IMG/VR virus record: IMGVR_UViG_3300027857_000485
Location: 1-62,156 of that record
DNA: 62,156 bases
Strand: one strand, 5' to 3'
Source: a virus
Of this stretch, positions 22,784 to 31,298 are shown piece after piece. Every line of letters starts with the position of its first letter. The first letter of the stretch is position 1. The notes beneath the pieces are model-generated. The model worked only from the letters and a program-made list of their open reading frames with translations, searched no databases and was not told where the DNA came from. Both the position numbers and the translations under genes were made by a program.

Positions 22784-23400
22784 ACGCGCTTCTATTCGAC
22801 AATCTGCCGAGGCTACATCGGCGCCTGACCGCTCCACCGCGTCGCCGTTCGCCCAGGCCGCGCGATGACGTCCATCCCTGGCCGCTTCAGCACGGCATCA
22901 ACGTCGTCCTGTTCGCCGGCATGGGCGGCGCGTGCCAGGGAATCGAGCGCACCGGCTCGCCCGTGCACGTCGCCGTCAATCACGACAGGATCGCCATCGC
23001 CGAAATGGAAGTACCGCCGCTCACGCCAGAGCAATGGGCCAAGGCCCGGCGCGTCGCTGAATTCCTGCGGTCGCACGGTGTGTGGAATGGCGGCGAGATC
23101 GTAACCGTCGGCCCCTACGTGATTATCGGTCTGCTGATGCGGATGCTGACCGGACGTGAGGCGGCAGCGGCTCATCAGCTGGATCTGCCGGCGACGATCC
23201 GGGTCTTCGAAAAACCGAAACGGGGCGCGACCCTGGTAGATCCGGATGCCGTGCCGGACGAGTTCGGCAGGGTCTGGATCGATCGGCCGCTGACCAAGAC
23301 GGAAACCTTCCGCCTGGTCGGCAACAGCGTGCCGCGCGAGATGTCCGAATTGCTGTGGCGCGCCAATGTGCCGCAGGCCTTCGCGGAGGCCGCTGAATGA
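22780..23400 (+). CDS. C5-cytosine methyltransferase remnant lacking the catalytic core
   Basis: 206 residues. Motif I (FAGMGGACQG, 45-54) and the following AVNHD strand are intact, and the C terminus has RMLTGREAAAAHQL and the motif X block RLVGNSVP (178-185). The PC catalytic motif (IV), ENV (VI) and the target-recognition domain are missing: residue 73 runs straight into the C-terminal half. The frame is open, so this is an in-frame deletion or a dedicated short form; it cannot methylate by the usual mechanism. Confidence 0.75.
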   Translation: MNALLFDNLPRLHRRLTAPPRRRSPRPRDDVHPWPLQHGINVVLFAGMGGACQGIERTGSPVHVAVNHDRIAIAEMEVPPLTPEQWAKARRVAEFLRSHGVWNGGEIVTVGPYVIIGLLMRMLTGREAAAAHQLDLPATIRVFEKPKRGATLVDPDAVPDEFGRVWIDRPLTKTETFRLVGNSVPREMSELLWRANVPQAFAEAAE

Positions 23401-24854
23401 CCTCCGCCCTCCTCACCGAGCTCGACATCAACCCCGAGCGCATGGCCGAATCCTATGATGCCTTCCTCGCGCGCAAGCAGAACGTCGCGCCGTCGATCGG
23501 CTTCGATCCCGGCAATACCCTGCCGCCATTCCTAAAGCCCTTCCAGCGCGACATCGTGCGCTGGGCACTACGCCGCGGCCGCGCCGCCCTATTCGAGGGA
23601 ACCGGCCTCGGCAAGACTGTGCAGCAGCTGTCCTGGGCGCGCGCCGTTGCGCACGAAACCCAAGGTCGTGTTCTGGTGTTCGCGCCCCTCGGCGTGGCCC
23701 GGCAGACGGTTGAGGAAGAAGCGCCGAAATGGGGCTTCGATGGTGTGCGCTACGCCGAGAGCCAGAAGACCGCGGCCGGCGACATCGTCGTCACCAATTA
23801 CGAGCGCCTGGCCAGCTTCGACCCGTCCGACTTCGCCGGTGTCGTCCTCGACGAAAGCGGCATCATCAAGGACGCGTCGGGCAAGACCAGAATGGAAATC
23901 ACCGACGCCTGCCGGCAGACCTTCTACAAGCTGTGCGCCTCCGCTACCCCGGCGCCGAACGATTACACTGAGCTGGGAACGCATGCCGAATTCCTCGACG
24001 TGATGAGCGAGAAGGAAATGCTCGCCATGTATTTCGTCCATGAGGGATCGGTGCGCGCCGACCCCAACGGCGAAGAGTGGCGGCTGAAGCGTCACGCGGC
24101 CTCCGACTTCTGGCGCTGGGTGGCGTCCTGGGCGGTCGTGATCCAGAACCCGAACGACCTTGGCTATGACGAGCCGGGCTATCATCTGCCGCCGCTGCAT
24201 CTGCATCAGGTCACGGTAGCCACCGAAGCGCGCCCCCTGGCGGGGATGTTGTTCCCGGTGGCCGCGCAGACCCTGCAGGACCGGATCGCCGTGCGCCGCG
24301 ACACCGTGAAAGAGCGCGCCGAGGCGGCGGCGAGGATCATCGCCGAGAACGGCCCTGACGACGCTTGGGCGGTCTGGTGCAACCTCAATGACGAAGCCGA
24401 TGCGATCCGCGCCCTGGTGCCCGGCCTGGTCGAGGTGCGCGGCAGCGACAAGCCCGAGCTGAAGGCTGAGCGCCTGATCGGGTTCGCGCATGGCGAGCCG
24501 CGCATGATCCTGACCAAGCCGAAAATCGCCTCGCGCGGCATGAACTGGCAGCACTGCCGCAAGTTCGTCTGCGTCGGCCTCAATGACAGCTTCGAGCAGC
24601 TGTTCCAGCTGATCCGCCGCTTCTGGCGCTTCGGCCAGGAGCAGGACGTACACGGCTGGCTCATCGCTTCCGAACTGGAGGGCGCGGTCGTCGCCAACCT
24701 CAAGAAGAAGGAGGCGAAGTACGACGCCATGATGGCCGCGATGGTCGATCACATGAAAGACCTCTCAACCGCAGAAATTCGCGGCGGCCGGCAGACCGCC
24801 TCAACCTACGAACCCACTCAACCGATGGAGCTTCCCAGATGGATGGCGGCGTGA
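23397..24854 (+). CDS. SNF2-like (SF2) phage helicase
   Basis: 485 residues. Motif I GTGLGKT (68-74), motif II DES (152-154, the phage SNF2 variant of DEAH), motif III SATPAPND (182-189). The C-terminal RecA domain holds ILTKPKIASRGMNWQHC and QLIRRFWRFGQ (motifs V-VI). ATP-dependent DNA translocase probably acting in phage replication or recombination. It overlaps the methyltransferase remnant by 4 bases. Confidence 0.87.
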   Translation: MTSALLTELDINPERMAESYDAFLARKQNVAPSIGFDPGNTLPPFLKPFQRDIVRWALRRGRAALFEGTGLGKTVQQLSWARAVAHETQGRVLVFAPLGVARQTVEEEAPKWGFDGVRYAESQKTAAGDIVVTNYERLASFDPSDFAGVVLDESGIIKDASGKTRMEITDACRQTFYKLCASATPAPNDYTELGTHAEFLDVMSEKEMLAMYFVHEGSVRADPNGEEWRLKRHAASDFWRWVASWAVVIQNPNDLGYDEPGYHLPPLHLHQVTVATEARPLAGMLFPVAAQTLQDRIAVRRDTVKERAEAAARIIAENGPDDAWAVWCNLNDEADAIRALVPGLVEVRGSDKPELKAERLIGFAHGEPRMILTKPKIASRGMNWQHCRKFVCVGLNDSFEQLFQLIRRFWRFGQEQDVHGWLIASELEGAVVANLKKKEAKYDAMMAAMVDHMKDLSTAEIRGGRQTASTYEPTQPMELPRWMAA

Positions 24855-25831
24855 ATCAGCCCCTCGTGCTGGCCCAAGAGCATGGCGAAGACTGGACCAT
24901 CTGGAATGCCGATTGCGTCGACGTGGCGCGCGGCCTACCGGACAACTCTGTGCACTTCACGATCTATTCGCCGCCGTTCGAATCGCTCTACACCTTCAGC
25001 GACAACCCACGCGACATCTCCAATAACAAGAGCGCGGCCGTGTTCTGGGAGCATTACCGCTTCCTGATCAAGGAGATGGTACGCGCCACCGTGCCGGGCC
25101 GGCTGATCGCCACCCATTGCATGCAGCTCCCGACCAGCAAGACCCGTGATGGGTTCATCGGCATGCGCGATTTCCGCGGCGAGATCATCCGCGCCTTCCA
25201 GGCTGAAGGCATGCACTTCCACTCCGAGGTGATGATCCGCAAGGACCCTGTCTCGGCCATGCAGCGATCCAAGGCGATCGGCCTCTTGCACAAGCAGATC
25301 TGCAAGGACAGCGCCATGAGCCGGATGGCGGCGGCCGACTACATGGTCATGATGCGCAAGCCGGGCGACAACCCCGAACCCATCTCGGGGCCATTCGATG
25401 CCTATTACGGCGATGAGGCGCCCCCGGAAGGTCCTCTGCGCAACGAGAACAGCCAGGGTGTCGACATGCTGCGCCCAGGCGATCCCTGGTTCTCCGTGGC
25501 GGTCTGGCAGCGTTACGCCGAGTCCTGCTGGATGGACATCAACCAAAACGATGTTCTCTCGTTCCGCTGCGCCCGCGAGGAAGCCGACGAGCGGCATATT
25601 TCCCCGCTCCAACTCACGCCGATCCGCCGTTGCATCGACCTGTGGAGCAATCCCGGCGATGTCGTTTTTAGCCCGTTCGCGGGCATCGGGTCGGAGATCT
25701 ATTGCGCGGTCGAGATGGGCCGCAAGGCGATCGGCGTCGAGCTGAAGGAGAGCTATTTCCGCCAGGCCATCGCGAACCTGCGCAGCATCAAGAAGGCGCA
25801 GCAGTGCCTATTCGATGGCGCTGCCGAATGA
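24839..25831 (+). CDS. Beta-class DNA methyltransferase (N4/N6)
   Basis: 330 residues. Motif IV SPPF (44-47) precedes motif I FSPFAGIGS (near residue 280), the beta-class order. GVELKESYFRQAIANL after motif I fits AdoMet binding. SPPF can accompany N4-cytosine or N6-adenine methylation. No restriction enzyme gene is adjacent; the likely role is protection of phage DNA or modulation of host gene expression. Confidence 0.87.
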   Translation: MDGGVNQPLVLAQEHGEDWTIWNADCVDVARGLPDNSVHFTIYSPPFESLYTFSDNPRDISNNKSAAVFWEHYRFLIKEMVRATVPGRLIATHCMQLPTSKTRDGFIGMRDFRGEIIRAFQAEGMHFHSEVMIRKDPVSAMQRSKAIGLLHKQICKDSAMSRMAAADYMVMMRKPGDNPEPISGPFDAYYGDEAPPEGPLRNENSQGVDMLRPGDPWFSVAVWQRYAESCWMDINQNDVLSFRCAREEADERHISPLQLTPIRRCIDLWSNPGDVVFSPFAGIGSEIYCAVEMGRKAIGVELKESYFRQAIANLRSIKKAQQCLFDGAAE

Positions 25832-26007
25832 CCGAAGGCACCTTCCAATTCATCCCGCACCACCGCCGCGCCGAATACGAGGCGAAGGGATGGACCGTAT
25901 CCGACGACCTGTCCGACACGCACAACGGCCGGCATTCGGTGCTGATGAAGGCGCCGGATGCAGAGCCGGCGAGCGCCGGGATAGACCTGGAGGGCGGGGC
26001 GCGATGA
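25828..26007 (+). CDS. Small hypothetical protein
   Basis: 59 residues; start overlaps the methyltransferase stop as ATGA. The FIPHHRRAEYEAKGWTVSDDL segment looks like a small phage protein of unknown role; the C terminus is acidic. Confidence 0.65.
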   Translation: MTEGTFQFIPHHRRAEYEAKGWTVSDDLSDTHNGRHSVLMKAPDAEPASAGIDLEGGAR

Positions 26008-27413
26008 CGGTTCAGCTTCGCCCCTACCAATCCCGCGCCGTCGCTGAAACCCTGGCCTATCTGCAGCGCGGCTGCCGCGGCGTTGCGGTAGAGAGCCCGG
26101 TCGGCAGTGGCAAAACCACGATGGGCATGTCCGTCGTCAAGACCCTGCTGGACGCCGGCAAGCGCGGCGCGTGGCTGGCGCACCGCGTGGAACTGTGCGA
26201 CCAGGCCAGCGAACGCGCCGCCCTGTATGGCATTCCGCACGGCCGCGTCATGCCCGGCCATGAAATCGGCCCCGAGCGGTTCCACATCTGCTCGGTCGAC
26301 ACCCTGGCCGCCCGGCTCGGCGGCATCTGCGATTGGCTGGAAAGCCTCGACTTCATCTTCATAGACGAGGCGCAGCACATCGTCGCCAGCGGCTGGAATG
26401 GCGTGGTATCGGCCGCGGTGCGGGCCCAACGCGTCGGCCTTTCCGCCACCTGGTTCCGGCTGGACGGCCGCGGCCTGGGTGAAGGCAACCATTTCGACCG
26501 TATCGTGCAGTGCCCCGGAAGCCGCGATTTGACCGCCATGGGCTACCTGGCGCCGGCGATCGTTTATTCGCCGCCGACCGATCTGGACATGCGCTCGGTG
26601 CCCAAGCTGGGCGGCGACTACAAGCTATCCGACATGGCGGCCGAGGTGCAGCGCGCCCAGCTGGCGGTGATTGGCCGGCGCTGGTATGCGCGCCATGCGC
26701 CGGGCCAGCCGGCGCTGGTTTTCTGCCCGACCGTGGAGATGGCGGAGGCTTCGGCTGCCGCCTACCGCGCCGCCGGCTGGAGCGCGCAATCCGTCGACGG
26801 CACCATGTCGGCCCGCGAGCGCGCCGCCGCCGTCAAGGGCCTCGCCAGCGGGCGCATCCAGATCCTGACGAGCGTGAGCTTGCTGGGCGAGGGGTTCGAC
26901 TGCCCCGAAATCGCGGTGGCGATCCTTGAGCGGCCGACCGAGTCGACCTCGCTATTCATCCAGCAGATCGGCCGGGCTCTCCGGCCTCACCCGGACAAGT
27001 CGCACGCCGTCATCCTCGACCTAGTCATGAACACGGCCCGGCATGGAATGTACGACGCGCCCAGGCCATGGACACTGGAAGGCGGCCTGAAGGGCCTCGA
27101 GCGCCAGGTCGCGCCGACCAGCCGCTGCGTCCGCTGCTGGCGCGTGCACGAGAAAGCCGACCACTGCCCCGGCTGCGGCTGCGGCTATCCCAAGGCCAAG
27201 AAGGGCGCGTTGGACACCGTCTGGCACCTGCCCAGCATCGCCGGCCGCCGGCCCGAGGTGGTCGCCGCCATGACGCTGCAGGACGCCGTCGAGATCGCGA
27301 CCTCGCGCCGGGATATGGAAGCCATCGCGGAACTGAAGGGCATCAACGACCGGGGATGGGTGGACAGGGCTATGCAGAGAACCGGCATCGCCGGAAGGCA
27401 GGCGGCGGAATGA
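26004..27413 (+). CDS. DEAD/DEAH-box SF2 helicase with zinc ribbon
   Basis: 469 residues. Q-motif-like LRPYQSRAV, motif I SPVGSGKT (31-38), motif II DEAQ (121-124), SAT motif III, and motif VI QQIGRALRP. After the helicase core, CVRCWRVHEKADHCPGCGCG forms a CxxC...CxxC zinc ribbon. Similar enzymes occur beside DnaB in phage replication modules. Translationally coupled to the small gene upstream. Confidence 0.87.
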   Translation: MTVQLRPYQSRAVAETLAYLQRGCRGVAVESPVGSGKTTMGMSVVKTLLDAGKRGAWLAHRVELCDQASERAALYGIPHGRVMPGHEIGPERFHICSVDTLAARLGGICDWLESLDFIFIDEAQHIVASGWNGVVSAAVRAQRVGLSATWFRLDGRGLGEGNHFDRIVQCPGSRDLTAMGYLAPAIVYSPPTDLDMRSVPKLGGDYKLSDMAAEVQRAQLAVIGRRWYARHAPGQPALVFCPTVEMAEASAAAYRAAGWSAQSVDGTMSARERAAAVKGLASGRIQILTSVSLLGEGFDCPEIAVAILERPTESTSLFIQQIGRALRPHPDKSHAVILDLVMNTARHGMYDAPRPWTLEGGLKGLERQVAPTSRCVRCWRVHEKADHCPGCGCGYPKAKKGALDTVWHLPSIAGRRPEVVAAMTLQDAVEIATSRRDMEAIAELKGINDRGWVDRAMQRTGIAGRQAAE

Positions 27414-27604
27414 ATTACGAATATCGGGATCGATATCCCGCGCCGCTGCAGCCACCGACATTGTCGGGTCATTACTTCCTCACGCGCTGCGACGGCTCTG
27501 GCAGGATTCGGGCGCGCGCGATTATCCGGCTGCGCGATTTCAGTGTCTGGGTCACCCACGCGGAATTGGCTGCGGCCGAGCGCAAGGGGTACGGACGGCC
27601 ATGA
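27410..27604 (+). CDS. Small hypothetical protein
   Basis: 64 residues, ATGA overlaps at both ends (helicase and dnaB). Beta-rich with a WVTHAELAAAERKGYG end; function unknown. Confidence 0.65.
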   Translation: MNYEYRDRYPAPLQPPTLSGHYFLTRCDGSGRIRARAIIRLRDFSVWVTHAELAAAERKGYGRP

Positions 27605-29088
27605 ACGCGCTCACCGTCATGCACCCCGATAGCCCGGAAAGCCTGATCCCCGAGTTGCCCGTCGATTTTGAGGCTGAGCAAGCGCTGCTGGGCGCCGTCA
27701 TGATGAAGGCGAGCTTGGTTGAGATCGCCGCCGAGATCGTGCGGCCCGAACATTTCGCCCACGACGGCCACATCGCAATCTGGAGCGTCATCGCCGAGGC
27801 ATATGCCGAGAACAGGATCATCACGCCGCCGGGGATCAACGCCAGGCTCAAGGACGATCCGGCCTATATCGAGCTCGGTGGCGGCAAGTATCTGATGGAT
27901 CTCTGCGGTGCCGTCGTCTTGACGCTGCCAGGGTTCGTCGAGGAGCGCGCGCGCCGTGTCGCCGACATGTGGCTTCGCCGCCGCGCCATGATATCGCTTC
28001 AGGAAGCAGCCCAGATGCTGGCCAGCACCAGCGACGACATCACCGGCGCCGCGTTGCTTGAGGGGCTTGAGGTCGAGATCGCCAGCATCACAGGCGCTGT
28101 GACGGAAAAAGACCGGACCGAGCCCATCGCCGGCGCCGTCGAACTTGCTCTGGCGGCCATAGACGCCGCGTTTAAGGCCGACGGCAAATTGATCGGCGTC
28201 ACCACCGGCCTGGTTGATCTCGACGCGCGGCTCGGCGGACTGCATAACTCGGACCTCGTCATCCTCGCCGGCCGTCCCAGTATGGGAAAGACCGCCCTTG
28301 GCCTGACGATCGCAGAAGCTGCCGCGCGAAGCGGAAAACAGGTCGCGGTTTTCTCGCTCGAAATGAGCCGGGAGCAGCTTGCTCACCGGTCGATCTCCGC
28401 CGCATCGGGCATTGAGGGCGCGCGACTACGCCAGGGTACCGCATCGGGCGCTGACGTGGCCCGAGCCGTAGAAGCGGGCGCTGAGATCAAGGCGCTGCCC
28501 ATCCATATCGACGACACCGGCGGCCTGTCCGTTGCTCAGATCCGTACTCGGGCCCGGCGCGTTAAGCGCAAGCATGGCCTAAGCCTGATCGTTATCGACT
28601 ATCTGCAGCTGATGCGTGGACCTGGCACCGGCAGGGGCCTGGAGAACCGTGTGCAGGAGGTCTCGGAGATCACCCGCGGCCTCAAGGCTCTGGCAAAAGA
28701 ACTCGACGTGCCGATTCTGGCGCTGTCACAGCTATCCCGCAAGGTCGAGGACCGCGAGGACAAGCGGCCTCAGCTGGCCGATCTGCGCGAATCCGGTTCG
28801 ATCGAGCAGGACGCCGATGCCGTGCTGTTCATCTACCGGGAGCAATACTACCTGGAGCGCGCGGAGCCTAACCGCCGGGCCGACGAAAGCGACGACAAGT
28901 TCAATGCGCGCTACGCCTCCTGGGAGCGCCTTCTGGACGCATGCCGCAATACTGCCGAGGTGCTTATCGCCAAGAACAGGCACGGCAGCGCCGACAGCGT
29001 CAAAGCCCACTTCGATGGGCGCCTCACCAAATTCAGCAACCTGCACCAAGCGCCCAGCAGCGGCGCGGGAGATTGGCATGACCGGTAA
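27601..29088 (+). CDS. dnaB: Replicative DNA helicase, DnaB family
   Basis: 495 residues. N-terminal DnaB domain (DFEAEQALLGAVMM, residues 22-110) and C-terminal RecA-type ATPase with Walker A GRPSMGKT (about 223-230), Walker B-type LIVIDYLQLM and the DLRESGSIEQDADAVLF signature. It would load at the phage origin and unwind DNA. Together with the gene at 29078 it forms the replication initiation unit. Confidence 0.93.
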   Translation: MNALTVMHPDSPESLIPELPVDFEAEQALLGAVMMKASLVEIAAEIVRPEHFAHDGHIAIWSVIAEAYAENRIITPPGINARLKDDPAYIELGGGKYLMDLCGAVVLTLPGFVEERARRVADMWLRRRAMISLQEAAQMLASTSDDITGAALLEGLEVEIASITGAVTEKDRTEPIAGAVELALAAIDAAFKADGKLIGVTTGLVDLDARLGGLHNSDLVILAGRPSMGKTALGLTIAEAAARSGKQVAVFSLEMSREQLAHRSISAASGIEGARLRQGTASGADVARAVEAGAEIKALPIHIDDTGGLSVAQIRTRARRVKRKHGLSLIVIDYLQLMRGPGTGRGLENRVQEVSEITRGLKALAKELDVPILALSQLSRKVEDREDKRPQLADLRESGSIEQDADAVLFIYREQYYLERAEPNRRADESDDKFNARYASWERLLDACRNTAEVLIAKNRHGSADSVKAHFDGRLTKFSNLHQAPSSGAGDWHDR

Positions 29089-30052
29089 TCCATGGGCGAA
29101 ATTCTTCTGGAGCGACTGGGAGGCCGACAAGGAGCTCAGGATTTGCAGCCTGGCCGCGCAGGGCTTATGGATGCGCATGCTATGCATCTGCGCCGAAGCG
29201 GACCCCGTCGGTTTCCTCTTCGTGAGTGGTCGCCCCGTCTCCACCGACGCCCTCGCCAGTCTGGTCGGAAAGCCCTCGGATCAAATCGCCGAGTTGGTAA
29301 CCGAACTCGAAAATAACCGAGTTTTTTCGCGAGATCGGCACGGAAATATCTACTCCCGGCGCATGGTTAAGGAAGAAAAAGCGCGCAAAACGAACAAGAA
29401 AAATGGCTCAGTCGGCGGTTCAGTAAGTGCCCGAAATAAAAAGGGAATTTTCGCACCGCTCGGTGACGATGATGAGCGCGTTCCCGAGCGGCAAACAGAG
29501 CGCCCGGCAGAGCGAGCGCCTGAGCGGCCTCCCGAGCCCCATGGTAATAGCCAGAAGCCAGAAGCCAGAAGCCAGAAGCCAGAGGCTAGCTTAGAGCACG
29601 CCGAATTGCTGGAACTCGGAAATGCGATCCTCTCAGCGTTCGGCGTCGACCCGAAATCGTTCATGGGTCACTTCGGTCAGCTTCGAGACCTGAACGCTCA
29701 GGGCAACAGTCCCGAGACCATCTTGGCCGTCGCCCAGCGTCTCGCCAATCGACCCGGGTTCAGCCTGAGGGGAAATCCCATCGCCCTGCTGGTCAAAGCC
29801 TTCGCCGATGAACTGGCCAGGATGCGCACCGAGCAACGCCAAGCAGAGCCTATCGGTGACGCTGAGGCTGAGGATGAGCAATGGCGTCACCGCATGCGCC
29901 GCCACCAGGCCGGGAAGTGGTTCGACCATTGGGGGCCACAGCCCGGAGAGGCTGGATGCAGGGTTCCTCATCACGTGCTGGTCGAGATCGGGTTCGCGCC
30001 AGGCATCGGCGCCGTTAGCAACGAAACCGAGGAGGCCGACCATGTCGGATGA
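29078..30052 (+). CDS. Phage replication (primosomal-type) protein
   Basis: 324 residues. The N terminus (WAKFFWSDWEADKELRICSLAAQGLWMRMLCIC) is the winged-helix domain of phage replication proteins of the DnaD/O-like type; then a basic GSVGGSVSARNKKG linker, a repetitive low-complexity stretch, and a helical C-terminal domain that probably contacts DnaB. Overlaps dnaB by 11 bases. A phage origin may lie inside the repetitive segment, as in lambdoid O genes; this is inferred from analogy. Confidence 0.75.
   Translation: MTGNPWAKFFWSDWEADKELRICSLAAQGLWMRMLCICAEADPVGFLFVSGRPVSTDALASLVGKPSDQIAELVTELENNRVFSRDRHGNIYSRRMVKEEKARKTNKKNGSVGGSVSARNKKGIFAPLGDDDERVPERQTERPAERAPERPPEPHGNSQKPEARSQKPEASLEHAELLELGNAILSAFGVDPKSFMGHFGQLRDLNAQGNSPETILAVAQRLANRPGFSLRGNPIALLVKAFADELARMRTEQRQAEPIGDAEAEDEQWRHRMRRHQAGKWFDHWGPQPGEAGCRVPHHVLVEIGFAPGIGAVSNETEEADHVG
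29549..29583 (+). repeat. Five tandem copies of a 7-bp repeat inside the replication gene
   Basis: AGCCAGA is repeated five times without error, encoding SQKPEARSQKPEA. Because 7 is not a multiple of 3, gain or loss of a single copy changes the reading frame. It lies in the hydrophilic linker of the replication protein. Confidence 0.9.
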
Positions 30053-30242
30053 AACCGTCACCATCCGCCTCGCCGCCGCCGAGGCCAGCGACATGGACCG
30101 CCGCGGCGAGCTGCGCACCTGGCTGGAACAGCAGGGCATGGACACGCGGCGCATGACCTGCGCTGCCCATGGCGCCGACCTGGTCTACGAAGGCGCGCCA
30201 GTCACAAAGGGTAACTCGGTGACAAAAGGTGACCGGCAATGA
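30042..30242 (+). CDS. Small hypothetical protein
   Basis: 66 residues, with GAGGAGG about 4 bases upstream. Acidic helical N terminus and a C-terminal VTKGNSVTKGD repeat. Overlaps the replication gene by 11 bases. Not recognised. Confidence 0.65.
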   Translation: MSDETVTIRLAAAEASDMDRRGELRTWLEQQGMDTRRMTCAAHGADLVYEGAPVTKGNSVTKGDRQ

Positions 30243-30460
30243 CCCGCGCCTCGACCATCGGCCGCACCGACGCTGCCAGGAAGGGCTGGGAGACGCGCAA
30301 GGCCAACGAAGCAAGCCGGGCCAGGAGGTTCGACGAGGTGCTGGCCGAGAACGTCCGCATCAAGCAGGCGACGCGCGACCTGCTGGCAGCGATCAAGACC
30401 GGCGTCGTGAACAGCTCAAGCCCGGTCTATCGGGCGGCGGAAGAGGCGATGCGGTCATGA
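30239..30460 (+). CDS. Small basic hypothetical protein
   Basis: 73 residues, helical and basic (DAARKGWETRKANEASRARRFDEVL), overlapping neighbours by 4 bases at each end. Possibly nucleic-acid binding; no family assigned. Confidence 0.62.
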   Translation: MTRASTIGRTDAARKGWETRKANEASRARRFDEVLAENVRIKQATRDLLAAIKTGVVNSSSPVYRAAEEAMRS

Positions 30461-30720
30461 GCGGCTACGAACAGACCAAGCTCCTGCGCCGAATCACCGC
30501 AGACGAGCGCGAAGCCCTCTTCGAACAGCAGGAGCGCGGCTTGGCGAAAGCGCGGGAAGACTTCGACCGCCCGAGCGATCCGGCCCTGCAGGCCAAAATC
30601 GAGGAGGCGGAGGCCCAGATTGAGCGGCTGAAGCGCCTCGAATATGAGACCGCCGATTTGCCGAACAACCGGCATGGGCGCCGCGCGGCTTCGGCCAGGA
30701 TAAGGAGGACGCAGCGATAA
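30457..30720 (+). CDS. Small coiled-coil protein
   Basis: 87 residues. A long helix with coiled-coil tendency (IEEAEAQIERLKRLEYE) and a basic C terminus (RHGRRAASARIRRTQR). Its stop TAA overlaps the proposed ATA start of the next gene. Confidence 0.62.
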   Translation: MSGYEQTKLLRRITADEREALFEQQERGLAKAREDFDRPSDPALQAKIEEAEAQIERLKRLEYETADLPNNRHGRRAASARIRRTQR

Positions 30721-30887
30721 AAGAGAAAATCCTGGCAGCGCTTCTGGCGCTCATCGTCTTGGCGGCCATGGGCATTCCGATTTGGCAATACGCGACGCTT
30801 GCCGGTCCTTGCCATGCGGCTGGCGGCGAACTCATGCGCGGCTGGACCAAGCCGGTCTGCGCAAAGGTGATCGAGGTGGGAAAATGA
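30717..30887 (+). CDS. Small membrane protein with a probable ATA start
   Basis: 56 residues starting with ATA at 30717. A perfect AAGGAGG (30702-30708) lies 8 bases upstream, and the ATA overlaps the previous stop as ATAA, exactly where the other genes here have ATGA. The protein has one membrane span (ILAALLALIVLAAMGIPIW), then GPCHAAGGELMRGWTKPVC. The first ATG in frame is at codon 18, inside the membrane segment. Confidence 0.55.
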   Translation: MKEKILAALLALIVLAAMGIPIWQYATLAGPCHAAGGELMRGWTKPVCAKVIEVGK

Positions 30888-31156
30888 CGACCGCCGGATC
30901 GCCGCGCCGCGCCCTCAAGGCGCAAGCAAGAGGTATTGTCAAAAGTCTCAAGGCAGCAGCGAGAGGCGAGAAAATCGCCAACGATCCTGGCGGAAAGATA
31001 GCAGCCGCGCTGAAGCGCGACAGTTTCACCTTCGGCGTCGCTATGGACGACAAGGTCATCAGGATCGAGATGCCGTGGACGATGATCCGCGAGACCGATT
31101 CGGAGGCTTTGGCCGAATGGATGGTCGCCCAGATGCAGGAGGCGACATTCCAATGA
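30884..31156 (+). CDS. Small hypothetical protein
   Basis: 90 residues with GAGGTGGG upstream. A basic N terminus (RRALKAQARGIVKSLKAAARGEK) and a beta-like segment ending in EMPWTMIRETDSEALAEWM. Function unknown; last gene before the intergenic control region of the late operon. Confidence 0.62.
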   Translation: MTTAGSPRRALKAQARGIVKSLKAAARGEKIANDPGGKIAAALKRDSFTFGVAMDDKVIRIEMPWTMIRETDSEALAEWMVAQMQEATFQ

Positions 31157-31209
31157 AAAACCCCGGCCGCCGTTGGCGCGGCGCCGGGGTGTGCATCACC
31201 AGTCTCTGA
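31153..31209 (+). other. Possible leader peptide over a hairpin
   Basis: An 18-residue ORF begins at 31153 (AGGAGG upstream, ATGA overlap with the preceding stop). Its codons span a GC-rich hairpin (31160-31190, arms ACCCCGGC and GCCGGGGT) with extra internal pairs. It lies 90 bases before the NusG-like gene and could be an attenuator. No T run. Confidence 0.35.
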
Positions 31210-31253
31210 CAAGAAAGCCGCTAGCTCGTGCGGAAGTCCAATAGATACACCGG

Positions 31254-31267
31254 CACAAGCCCTTGTG
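31254..31267. promoter_or_regulatory. 14-bp palindrome before the NusG-like gene
   Basis: CACAAG-CC-CTTGTG is a perfect palindrome 31 bases before the NusG-like ATG, flanked by GC-rich repeats. It could be an operator for the late operon or an RNA pause hairpin. Confidence 0.4.
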
Positions 31268-31298
31268 GCAAGCGCCGGCCAGAGGCGGGAGATGTGGT

